From: Streptomycetaceae bacterium
Lineage (GTDB): Bacteria; Actinomycetota; Actinomycetes; Nanopelagicales; Nanopelagicaceae
NCBI GenBank assembly: GCA_027490415.1
Contig: JAIXYD010000086.1
Span: 1-14,908 of the forward strand
Direction: 5' to 3'
DNA length: 14,908 bases
Position numbers and translations under genes: made by a program. Shown here one piece after another: positions 1 to 6,882 of this stretch (positions within the stretch are counted from its first letter, which is position 1; every line of letters begins with the position of its first letter). Under the pieces are notes generated by a model. It was not told the origin of the DNA, made no database searches, and worked only from the letters and a program-made list of their open reading frames with translations.

Positions 1-12
1 AGACCTTATTGC

Positions 13-837
13 TTATTTGGCAATCTTGCAGAAATCTTCAATGGTCAAAGCTTCCCCGCGCAAGGTGCCATCGATTCCCACTGATGCAAGGTGCGCCTCA
101 GCGGCGGCAGAACTTCCGTAGAGAGATGAAAGGGTCGAGCGGAGCATTTTTCTGCGTTGGGCAAAGGCGAGATCAATGATGGAGAAGACTTTCTTGCGCA
201 GTACTTCATCGCCAAGTGGAGCATGGCGGGTAAACCCAACAAGTTTGGAATCAACATTTGGAGCTGGCCAAAAAATAGATCGAGAGACTGATCCCGCTCC
301 CGATACATCAGCCCACCACGCAGCTTTTACGCTCGGTATTCCGTACTCCTTGCTATTTGGTTTTGCAGCAAGACGATCTGCCACCTCCGCCTGAACCATG
401 ACAACGCCGGTGCGAAGCGTGGGAAAGAATTCGAGCAGATGGAGAAAAACTGGAACAGATACGTTGTAGGGCAAGTTTGCAACAAGAACTGTTGGCGCAA
501 CATCAAGAGTGCGAATTACTAGCGCATCGCTATTGATCACAGTCAACTTCTCTGCGCGATCACTGTGATTTGCTGCAGTGATAGGCAACTGAGTCGCAAG
601 TCTTTGATCTATCTCAATCGCAACAACAGAAGATGCTTCTTCAAGGAGTGCCAAGGTGAGGGATCCAAGTCCTGGCCCAATTTCAAGTGCAACATCATCT
701 GATTTCACATCTGCAACCCGCACAATTTTGCGACAGACATTTGCATCAATGACAAAGTTCTGTCCCAGTGATTTAGATGGTTTAAGATCAAGGAGAGCGG
801 CAAGCTCTCTAATCTCTGCCGCACCTAAAAGCGTCAC
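13..837 (-). CDS. rsmA: 16S rRNA (adenine1518/1519-N6)-dimethyltransferase RsmA/KsgA
   Basis: The product dimethylates two adjacent adenines in the 3' terminal hairpin of 16S rRNA during late small-subunit assembly, using S-adenosylmethionine, in the cytoplasm. The 274-aa length is normal for the family. Visible motifs are SLGQNF (23-28), the SAM-binding motif EIGPGLGSLT (52-61), the acidic end of beta-2 at AIEID (73-77), the catalytic NLPYNVS (121-127) and the C-terminal AFAQRRKML (224-232) with a late RGE. The start is GTG at 837, and it overlaps the tatD stop by 4 bp (GTGA), which implies translational coupling. It is the last gene of the rsmI-metG-tatD set inside the window. Actinobacteria usually have ispE next, and that position falls outside the window. 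Family assignment is very secure. Confidence 0.97.
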   Translation of the reverse strand: MTLLGAAEIRELAALLDLKPSKSLGQNFVIDANVCRKIVRVADVKSDDVALEIGPGLGSLTLALLEEASSVVAIEIDQRLATQLPITAANHSDRAEKLTVINSDALVIRTLDVAPTVLVANLPYNVSVPVFLHLLEFFPTLRTGVVMVQAEVADRLAAKPNSKEYGIPSVKAAWWADVSGAGSVSRSIFWPAPNVDSKLVGFTRHAPLGDEVLRKKVFSIIDLAFAQRRKMLRSTLSSLYGSSAAAEAHLASVGIDGTLRGEALTIEDFCKIAK

Positions 838-1706
838 AGGGTGGACCCCGCAGCAAATGAGCCGAAGATTCGTTCAGCGTTACGAGAGAGAGCCGTAGCA
901 AATTCGGCGACATCTGCGTTGCGTTCTGTAGCCATGGCACGCACGATCGTTGCAATCTGCGCTGGTGAGTTAAGCGATCCTCGGTGCGGCATTGGCGCTA
1001 AGAAAGGTGCATCAGTTTCGACCAAGATTTGATCTATTGGCGTGATGGCTAGCGCTTCGCGCAACTGTGGCGCATTTTTAAATGTCACAGTTCCGGCAAA
1101 TGAAAGAACATAACCGCGTTCAATACATTTCTTTGCCATCTCTACATCCCCTGAAAAACAGTGAAAGACAGTCTTCTCTGGCGCTCCGACCTCGGCTAAA
1201 ACAGCCAGCACATCATCATGGGAATCACGATCGTGGATGACGAGCGCTTTCTTAGTTCGCTTTGCTAAATCAATATGCCACTTAAAGGATTCTTGCTGAC
1301 GTGCTCGCAGTTCTGGTGGAGTGCGAAAATAATCAAGGCCAGTCTCACCGATTGCACGTACTCTCGGTTGCTGGGCAAGTGCTTCGATAATTGCCCAGTC
1401 AGCTTCGAGATCGTCAACAACTGGAGCTTCGTTTGGGTGAAGTGCAACAGCTGCAAGAACTTGTCCATCATAGAGCGCGGCTAAATTTGCTCCCCATTGT
1501 GACTGCTCGGCTGAATATCCCACTTGCACAATTCGATCAATTCCTGCCGCTGCTGCGTCAACGATTACCTGTCGAACTTCTGGTGAATCGAAATCTGCAT
1601 TTGCCACGATCTCGATATGTGCATGAGCATCAACGCAGGGAACCGGTAACGGCTCTGGGGCCGGTGCGAGTTGACGATCGATATCGCGATTGTGGCGATC
1701 TGCCAT
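834..1706 (-). CDS. tatD: TatD-family metal-dependent hydrolase/DNase
   Basis: This is a TIM-barrel, divalent-metal phosphoesterase of the TatD family. Members act as 3'-5' DNases or RNases in repair and RNA turnover, and cytoplasmic location is expected. All family metal ligands are visible: DAHAH (His28, His30), GETGLDY (Glu121), IHDRDSHDD (His158), VFHCFSG (His182) and VETDAPFLAP (Asp232), followed by HRG near 241-243. The 290-aa length is slightly above the usual 255-275 because of a charged, proline-rich N-terminal extension of about 22 residues. A shorter internal start is therefore possible, but no Met lies between residue 1 and the first motif. The ATG at 1706 lies 8 bp after the metG stop, and no Shine-Dalgarno sequence is seen in that gap. 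In many actinobacteria an rpf gene separates tatD from ksgA. Here the two genes overlap. Confidence 0.95.
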   Translation of the reverse strand: MADRHNRDIDRQLAPAPEPLPVPCVDAHAHIEIVANADFDSPEVRQVIVDAAAAGIDRIVQVGYSAEQSQWGANLAALYDGQVLAAVALHPNEAPVVDDLEADWAIIEALAQQPRVRAIGETGLDYFRTPPELRARQQESFKWHIDLAKRTKKALVIHDRDSHDDVLAVLAEVGAPEKTVFHCFSGDVEMAKKCIERGYVLSFAGTVTFKNAPQLREALAITPIDQILVETDAPFLAPMPHRGSLNSPAQIATIVRAMATERNADVAEFATALSRNAERIFGSFAAGSTL

Positions 1707-1714
1707 AGGGAGAT

Positions 1715-3286
1715 TTACTCTTTAATCTCAAGACGTGGAAAGAGCACAGGTGTCTTGGTGACAATCGCACCTTGTGGCAACTGTCCCCATGTAGCAATCT
1801 GACTTAACTTCTGATCCCCAATCGCACCAAGTGAACTCTGCGCACCGAGTGATTGCCACAAAATCTCTGTCGTTGCAGGCATCACTGGATGTAACAAAAC
1901 CGCTAACGCACGTAGTGACTCTGCGGTGTTATAGAGAACTTCTTCAAGTTCTACTTTATTAGCAGGATCTTTCGCAAGAATCCATGGCTCTTTCTCAGTG
2001 ACGTAGCCGTTGACCTTTTTACAAAAGTCCATCGCGGCAACAATTCCACCCTGGAAATCAAGAGCGACCATCGCTTTATCAGCCTTATCAACTGTTGTTT
2101 CGAGTGCTTGCGCTAGAACGTCATCACGATGAGGCGCTGGAATCAGCCCACCACAGTACTTTTCAATCATCGCAGCAAGGCGTGAAGCAAGGTTTCCAAA
2201 GTCGTTTGCGAGCTCTGATGTATATCGAGCGCTCATATCTTCCCAAGAGAAAGATCCATCGCTACCAAATGGAATTGCGCGCAAGAAGTAATATCTAAAT
2301 GCATCTACGCCGAAGTGATCGGTAATGTCCGATGGTGCAATACCGGTGAGCTTTGACTTACTCATCTTCTCGCCACCGACCAATAACCAACCATGTGCAA
2401 AGACTTTACGCGGAATATCCAAGCCGGCAGCCATCAACATCGCTGGCCAAATCACTGCATGGAATCGCAGAATATCTTTTCCAACTAAGTGAACATCTGC
2501 TGGCCAAGTCTGCGCAAATTTCTTGCCACCCTCAGAATTCGGATCATCGGTTAAGCCGACTGCAGTTGCATAGTTAAGAAGGGCGTCAAACCAAACATAA
2601 ACAACTTGATCGGTATCCCACGGGACCGGAATACCCCAATCAAATGTTGAGCGGCTAATTGATAAATCAGAGACGCCACCTTCAAGAAATGAAATCACTT
2701 CATTACGAGCGCTCTCCGGTTGACAAGCTTCAGGATTATTTTTGTAGTGATCTAGCAGCGCTTGTGTGAATGCCGAGAGCTTAAAGAACCAGTTGTTTTC
2801 ATTTACGAGTTCAACTGGCTTGCTATGGATTGGACAGAGTTTTTCACCATCAGCATCGATGAGATCGCCAGGCAACTTAAATTCTTCACAGCCAACACAA
2901 TATGGACCTTCATATTTTCCAGCATAAATATGGCCAGAATCTTTTAGAGATTGCAAGAACTTCTGCACTCGCTCGGTATGACGCGGTTCAGTGGTACGAA
3001 TAAAGTCATCGTTAGCAATATTGAGCGCGCTCCAATTTGGCTTCCACGCATCTGCAACAAGGCGGTCGACCCATGCCTGCGGTGCAACGTTGTTCTGCTC
3101 AGCAGTGCGCATCACCTTCTGGCCGTGCTCGTCAGTACCCGTAAGAAACCAGACTGACTCTCCGCGCTGGCGATGCCAACGGGTAAGAACATCTCCGGCG
3201 ACAGTTGTGTATGCGTGCCCGATATGAGGGGCATCGTTGACGTAATAAATCGGCGTCGTCAGATAGAAGGATTTCACGGGCGCCAT
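1715..3286 (-). CDS. metG: Methionyl-tRNA synthetase
   Basis: A class Ia aminoacyl-tRNA synthetase that charges tRNA-Met. I place the start at the ATG at 3284-3286, giving 523 aa beginning MAPVKSFYLTTPIYYVNDAP. The reading frame stays open for another 60 codons upstream, but that stretch overlaps rsmI antisense-free coding and resembles no MetRS. The HIGH signature is literal at 21-24 and KMSKS is at 307-311. A zinc knuckle is made by C130-x2-C133 and C151-P-I-H154, as in the Thermus-type enzyme. The anticodon-binding helical domain fills the C-terminal third. There is no C-terminal EMAP/Trbp111-like dimerisation domain, in line with the short length. It lies 4 bp after the rsmI stop, so the two genes are probably co-transcribed. 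Confidence 0.96.
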   Translation of the reverse strand: MAPVKSFYLTTPIYYVNDAPHIGHAYTTVAGDVLTRWHRQRGESVWFLTGTDEHGQKVMRTAEQNNVAPQAWVDRLVADAWKPNWSALNIANDDFIRTTEPRHTERVQKFLQSLKDSGHIYAGKYEGPYCVGCEEFKLPGDLIDADGEKLCPIHSKPVELVNENNWFFKLSAFTQALLDHYKNNPEACQPESARNEVISFLEGGVSDLSISRSTFDWGIPVPWDTDQVVYVWFDALLNYATAVGLTDDPNSEGGKKFAQTWPADVHLVGKDILRFHAVIWPAMLMAAGLDIPRKVFAHGWLLVGGEKMSKSKLTGIAPSDITDHFGVDAFRYYFLRAIPFGSDGSFSWEDMSARYTSELANDFGNLASRLAAMIEKYCGGLIPAPHRDDVLAQALETTVDKADKAMVALDFQGGIVAAMDFCKKVNGYVTEKEPWILAKDPANKVELEEVLYNTAESLRALAVLLHPVMPATTEILWQSLGAQSSLGAIGDQKLSQIATWGQLPQGAIVTKTPVLFPRLEIKE

Positions 3287-3290
3287 CTTA

Positions 3291-4127
3291 TTACGACTTA
3301 CTCGCATCAACGACTGCTGCGTAAACGACCTTCTTTGGCAGATCAAATTCTTTAGCGACTGTGGCGATCGCATCCTTGCGATCCATCCCAGCAGACTCAA
3401 ATTCGCGTACTCGATTGACCATTTCTTCAGCTGTCTTTGCAGCAGATCCGACAGGAACTCCAGCAATCACCATTGTGATTTCACCAAGAATTTCTTTCGA
3501 TGTTGACCATGCGAGTAACTCACTCAAAGTGCCACGAACCGTCTCTTCGTAGGTCTTGGTCATTTCGCGACAAATCGCAGCGCGGCGATCTTCGCCGAAT
3601 ATCTCGAGAGCATCAGAGAGGCATTCAGTAATCCGATGTGGTGCTTCGAAGAAAATCATGGTTCGCTCTTCAAAGCGCAGCGATTCCAGATGTGCCTGTC
3701 GTGCACCAGCACTTCGTGAAAGAAAACCTTCAAAGGTGAATCGATCCGTTGCAAGGCCAGATAAAGCAAGCGCCATTGTTGGAGCACTTGGTCCAGGGAT
3801 AACAACGATGGGAATGTTCAACGCGATTGCATCTCGAGTGAGTCGGAATCCAGGATCACTAATTGTTGGCATACCCGCATCCGATACAACCAACACACGC
3901 TTTCCGGCTTGCAGTAATGCAAGAACTTCTTGCGTACGAGCAGTTTCGTTTCCGTCGAAGAATGAAATGATTTTCGCTGTGAAGGTAACGCCTAGATCAG
4001 AGGCCAGGCGATGGAAACGACGAGAATCTTCGGCAGCAATTATTTCAGCGCTTTCGATAGCAGCTTTCAGGCGCGGGCTTGCATCTCCAGGATTTCCGAG
4101 GGGAGTTGCTGCAAGAGTTAAGGTCAC
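3291..4127 (-). CDS. rsmI: 16S rRNA (cytidine1402-2'-O)-methyltransferase RsmI
   Basis: A tetrapyrrole-methylase-fold enzyme that puts the 2'-O-methyl group on C1402 in the decoding centre of 16S rRNA. The 278-aa length is typical. Motifs are AATPLGNPGD (6-15), a DSRR segment (34-37), SDAGMPTISDPG (82-93), PGPSAPTMAL (111-120), EAPHR (161-165) and GEITMVIAG (215-223). The start is GTG at 4127, preceded by GAGAAG about 8 nt upstream, a reasonable Shine-Dalgarno sequence. It is the first gene of the minus-strand rRNA-modification and tRNA-charging operon and is divergent from pmt. Only 59 bp lie between the two starts, so the promoters must be adjacent or overlapping. With rsmA at the other end, the operon carries two 16S decoding-site modifiers. 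Confidence 0.95.
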   Translation of the reverse strand: MTLTLAATPLGNPGDASPRLKAAIESAEIIAAEDSRRFHRLASDLGVTFTAKIISFFDGNETARTQEVLALLQAGKRVLVVSDAGMPTISDPGFRLTRDAIALNIPIVVIPGPSAPTMALALSGLATDRFTFEGFLSRSAGARQAHLESLRFEERTMIFFEAPHRITECLSDALEIFGEDRRAAICREMTKTYEETVRGTLSELLAWSTSKEILGEITMVIAGVPVGSAAKTAEEMVNRVREFESAGMDRKDAIATVAKEFDLPKKVVYAAVVDASKS

Positions 4128-4173
4128 AGCGCTATCTTCTCAGGAATTACTCCACTTTACTTACAGATGCGCA

Positions 4174-4179
4174 TACCCT
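4174..4179 (+). promoter_or_regulatory. Putative -10 hexamer for a leaderless pmt transcript
   Basis: The hexamer TACCCT matches the actinobacterial -10 pattern TAnnnT and ends 7 nt before the pmt ATG at 4187. A transcript starting 6-7 nt downstream would begin at or next to the start codon. No Shine-Dalgarno sequence is present and no good -35 is seen. Inferred from spacing only. Confidence 0.4.
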
Positions 4180-4186
4180 TGCACTT

Positions 4187-5452
4187 ATGACCTACTTGGG
4201 AATCTATGCGATTGCCGCAATTGGATTTCTCCTGCGCATCATCAATCTGGGGCTTCCCAAGGGATTGATCTTCGATGAGGTCTATTACGTTGATGGTGCC
4301 AGAGATTTATTAGCTTACGGCGTCGAGGTTGATGGCAGCCAAGCCGAATTTATTGTTCATCCGCCGGTAGGTAAATGGCTAATTGCTGCGGGTATTCAGA
4401 TATTTGGCAACGATGAATTCGGTTGGAGAATTTCGACAGCAATAGCAGGGGTTATATCGATCATTCTCATCGGACTGATCGCACAACGACTCTTTAGATC
4501 GCGTTTTCTTACTCTCTTGGCAACTTTTCTTGCAACGGTAGATGGATTAGCGCTTGTCCATTCGCGTACATCGCTTCTTGATAACTTTCTGACCACTTTT
4601 ATTCTTGCTGCAACTTATTTCTTCATTCGGAAGAATTATCTTGCGACCGCTGTTTTCCTTGGTTTTGCTCTGGGCACTAAATGGAGTGCGGCTTACTTCA
4701 TCGCAATCTTTGGATGCATCGCACTTTACCGTGCGTTTACTCACCATACTGGACGAGATTTAATCAAACCGACTCTGTCACGAATTGCAATCTTTGGATT
4801 TGTTCCTGTTGCAATTTATGTAACCTCATGGGCTGGCTGGTTTATCTCAGATCGCGGCTGGGGTAGAGATCATTCAACAAATCCGATTGCATCATTTATT
4901 TACTATCACCAGCAGATGCTTGGCTTCCACACTGGTTTAAGTGAGAAGCACACATATCAGGCGCATCCGTGGACGTGGCTTATTCAATCTCGTCCGACTT
5001 CGTTTTTCTATCAATCACCGAAAACATGTGGTGCTGATTCCTGCTCTCAAGAAGTGCTCGCGATGGGAACACCGTTTCTTTGGTGGGCTGGAGCTATCGC
5101 AGTCTTTGTTGTTGCGGGATTTTGGATTAAATCAATCATAAAAAGAAGAATGGAGCCAGCTGCAACAATCATTGTGGTTGGTATGGCTGCTGGATATTTG
5201 CCTTGGTTTGCTTTTCAAGATCGAACAGTATTTTCTTTCTATTCAATCATTTTTCAACCGTTTTTAATCTTTGCCATTGTTTACTGCGCCCGTTGGTTTA
5301 TTTCACAGAACCAAAGATGGGGCACTATCGGTAGCGCTACATTTGCGCTCTTAGTTTTCTTTAACTTTCTCTATTTTCTCCCGGTCTTTGTGGGAGATGT
5401 CATTACATACGATGCATGGTTTGCTCGTATGTGGCTTCCGAGCTGGATCTAA
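4187..5452 (+). CDS. pmt: Dolichyl/polyprenyl-phosphate-mannose-protein mannosyltransferase (GT39, Pmt)
   Basis: A polytopic membrane GT39 enzyme. It transfers mannose from polyprenyl-phosphomannose to Ser/Thr of exported proteins on the outer face of the membrane, usually coupled to Sec export. I chose the ATG at 4187 (421 aa, MTYLGIYAIAAIGF) because upstream in-frame sequence runs over the divergent rsmI start. The catalytic Asp-Glu pair sits in FDEVYYVDGA (29-38) of the first loop, and HPPVGK (58-63) follows. Family landmarks further on are SWAGWF, YHQQMLGFH, SRPTSF, YLPWFAF and a C-terminal YDAWFARMWLPSWI. About ten membrane segments are visible. The protein is shorter than the roughly 500-aa mycobacterial homologues. 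The pairing of pmt divergent to rsmI is a known actinobacterial arrangement. The gene converges on the sepX-like gene with 6 bp between stops and no clear hairpin. Confidence 0.9.
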   Translation: MTYLGIYAIAAIGFLLRIINLGLPKGLIFDEVYYVDGARDLLAYGVEVDGSQAEFIVHPPVGKWLIAAGIQIFGNDEFGWRISTAIAGVISIILIGLIAQRLFRSRFLTLLATFLATVDGLALVHSRTSLLDNFLTTFILAATYFFIRKNYLATAVFLGFALGTKWSAAYFIAIFGCIALYRAFTHHTGRDLIKPTLSRIAIFGFVPVAIYVTSWAGWFISDRGWGRDHSTNPIASFIYYHQQMLGFHTGLSEKHTYQAHPWTWLIQSRPTSFFYQSPKTCGADSCSQEVLAMGTPFLWWAGAIAVFVVAGFWIKSIIKRRMEPAATIIVVGMAAGYLPWFAFQDRTVFSFYSIIFQPFLIFAIVYCARWFISQNQRWGTIGSATFALLVFFNFLYFLPVFVGDVITYDAWFARMWLPSWI

Positions 5453-5458
5453 GACAAG

Positions 5459-6211
5459 TTACTGATTTGAAGCGCGATTTTCACGAAGTCGCGTGACAGC
5501 TTCTTCTGCTAACTGCTGATCAAAGATTTCATCTCTCGATGGCGCGGCTGCAGCTAGAGCTTCGCGCTCAAGACGCTCTTGCTCTTCGCTCCACTTGCCT
5601 GGCTCAGTTAAATCAATAACTCGGCGAGAAGGAACAGCTTTAGCTGCAGTCACATATGTAGGAACAGGAACGCTCTGTGGATCCCATTCGCTTGCTGCCT
5701 TCTGACTTCCCTTAGGCAAAATAGTCACGCCAGAAATCTCACGCTCTGACAGCGGAATCCAATGTTCTGTTGTTGTCTTTGGTGAGACAACGTCGACAAG
5801 ATTTGTTGGAGAGATGCCCGCATTTGTGCGATGTAGCTCGTCACGACGGCGCTTAGCAATTTTCTCCGCGTTAGTTTCATGTCGCACATGTGCAAGATAG
5901 AAAATGAATCCTGCGACCGGTAACAAGATGAGTGTGTAAGTAACTGTTTGCATAACTGCACCTACCAATGTCAATACAAATGATGTGAGAATGAGAGAGA
6001 AGAAAAGTCTTCTTCGAGTTAGCTTAAGTTGATGTGCCCGTAATCGATCAACTTCAGAAAGCGGACTTGCACTTCCTGATACGACTTCGAGTGCGCTGCG
6101 ATAACGCTGAGCGCTCTTTCCGGTGAATTCATTTCTACTGTGTATCCATCGTGGCAGAAAATAGGCAACCCACATGCCAATAATTGCCAGGTAGATGATT
6201 CCAGAAGCCAT
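5459..6211 (-). CDS. SepX/GlpR-like membrane protein (probable Glp receptor, cell division)
   Basis: A 250-aa membrane protein. A first hydrophobic segment lies at about 3-20 (GIIYLAIIGMWVAYFLP) and ends in RW and basic residues. Two adjoining segments lie at about 69-87 and 91-108, followed by a basic stop-transfer region (KRRRDELHR, 120-128). The remaining 120 residues are hydrophilic and carry a conserved-looking WDPQSVPVPTYV (176-187), then VIDLTEPGKW (198-207) and a C-terminal Glu/Arg/Ala-rich helix. This layout and the W-x-P-x-x-V-P-x-P-T-Y-V motif match, as I recall them, the actinobacterial proteins called SepX in Streptomyces and GlpR in Corynebacterium. Those proteins bind the gephyrin-like Glp and act with FtsZ and DivIVA/Wag31. 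Being two genes downstream of a Glp-like gene strengthens the call. The role is inferred. No enzymatic motif is seen. Confidence 0.72.
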   Translation of the reverse strand: MASGIIYLAIIGMWVAYFLPRWIHSRNEFTGKSAQRYRSALEVVSGSASPLSEVDRLRAHQLKLTRRRLFFSLILTSFVLTLVGAVMQTVTYTLILLPVAGFIFYLAHVRHETNAEKIAKRRRDELHRTNAGISPTNLVDVVSPKTTTEHWIPLSEREISGVTILPKGSQKAASEWDPQSVPVPTYVTAAKAVPSRRVIDLTEPGKWSEEQERLEREALAAAAPSRDEIFDQQLAEEAVTRLRENRASNQ

Positions 6212-6277
6212 GATGATCCAAGATTAAGGGGTCACCCCTAAACATCTGTGGATTTGCGCCTTACCTCACTGCACTTT
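6212..6277 (-). promoter_or_regulatory. Intergenic region upstream of the sepX-like gene: 13-bp inverted repeat and possible -10
   Basis: This 66-bp spacer is the longest gap inside the glp-GNAT-sepX run. It holds a perfect hyphenated inverted repeat, AGGGGTCACCCCT at 6227-6239 (6-bp arms, 1-bp centre). On the minus strand this is followed directly by TAATCT, a TAnnnT -10 candidate ending 10 nt before the ATG. The repeat would fill the promoter spacer, the usual place for a repressor operator, or it could form a short hairpin in a read-through transcript. No convincing -35 is seen, and GGA is the only weak Shine-Dalgarno match. Confidence 0.4.
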
Positions 6278-6877
6278 TTATTCGACTGTTGGGTTCTCTT
6301 TTACATAGCTGACATGGTCTCGCCACTGTCCATCAATGTGTAAATAGCGTGCGCGAGTACCTTCAAAAACATAGCCGGCCTTCTCAGCTACTCTGCATGA
6401 AGGTGCATTTTCGGGGCGAATGTTGATCTCGATTCGATGTAATCCAAGTTGATCGAATCCATAGCGCGTGAGAATTTCTACCGCCCTTGTCGTATAACCG
6501 CGGTTAGCAAATTCTTGATCGATCCAGTACCCAATGTGGCCACCGCGTAGAGCACCGTAAATGACGCCGCCAAGTGTGATCTGTCCAACGAGATTAGGGC
6601 CTTTCCAGATCACAAAAGAGAACGAGCGGCCATGTCTGGCCTCACGATTAAAGGTCGCGACCATAGAAAAAAATGATGGAAGTTGAGGCACCTCAGCGCT
6701 AGGTCCGACCGTCACGGTAGGCAGAGTCGCTTCCCACTGCTGTAACCATTCGCGATTATTTCTGCGCACGCGATTCCACTTCATCCGATCACGCAGGCGA
6801 AGCGGGCGAAGTTCTAGCTCTCCATCGCTAAGGAGAATCGGCCAAGGACGAGAATGAGGTGAACGGTGCAAAGCCAT
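6278..6877 (-). CDS. GNAT-family N-acetyltransferase, RimJ/RimL type
   Basis: A 199-aa cytoplasmic acetyltransferase of the GNAT superfamily that uses acetyl-CoA on an N-terminal amine or related substrate. Features include an N-terminal strand LELRPLRLRDRMKWNRVR (21-38), the beta-4 segment GGHIGYWID (112-120), the acetyl-CoA pyrophosphate loop NRGYTTRA (125-132), LGLHRIEINIRPEN (144-157) with S160-x2-V163-AEKAGYVFEG (164-173), and a C-terminal HVSYV. Its start is 5 bp after the glp stop, so it belongs to the same transcript. In mycobacteria a gene annotated rimJ occupies the same position between the moeA/glp paralogue and the membrane protein. That conserved place suggests a partner in this module, perhaps acetylating one of its proteins, but this is unproven. 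The exact substrate cannot be told from sequence. Confidence 0.88.
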   Translation of the reverse strand: MALHRSPHSRPWPILLSDGELELRPLRLRDRMKWNRVRRNNREWLQQWEATLPTVTVGPSAEVPQLPSFFSMVATFNREARHGRSFSFVIWKGPNLVGQITLGGVIYGALRGGHIGYWIDQEFANRGYTTRAVEILTRYGFDQLGLHRIEINIRPENAPSCRVAEKAGYVFEGTRARYLHIDGQWRDHVSYVKENPTVE

Positions 6878-6882
6878 GGCAA

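Noticed and set aside
1391..1708. 105-codon plus-strand ORF inside tatD
   Set aside because: It is the antisense shadow of a gene with all catalytic residues and has no start signal of its own.
3287..3466. 60-codon N-terminal extension of metG
   Set aside because: It lies over the 3' end of rsmI, matches nothing expected of MetRS, and the ATG at 3286 gives the standard MetRS N-terminus directly before the HIGH region.
4079..4186. Upstream start for pmt
   Set aside because: It would overlap the rsmI start and its Shine-Dalgarno region on the other strand and adds a polar segment not seen in Pmt. ATG 4187 begins just at the first membrane helix.
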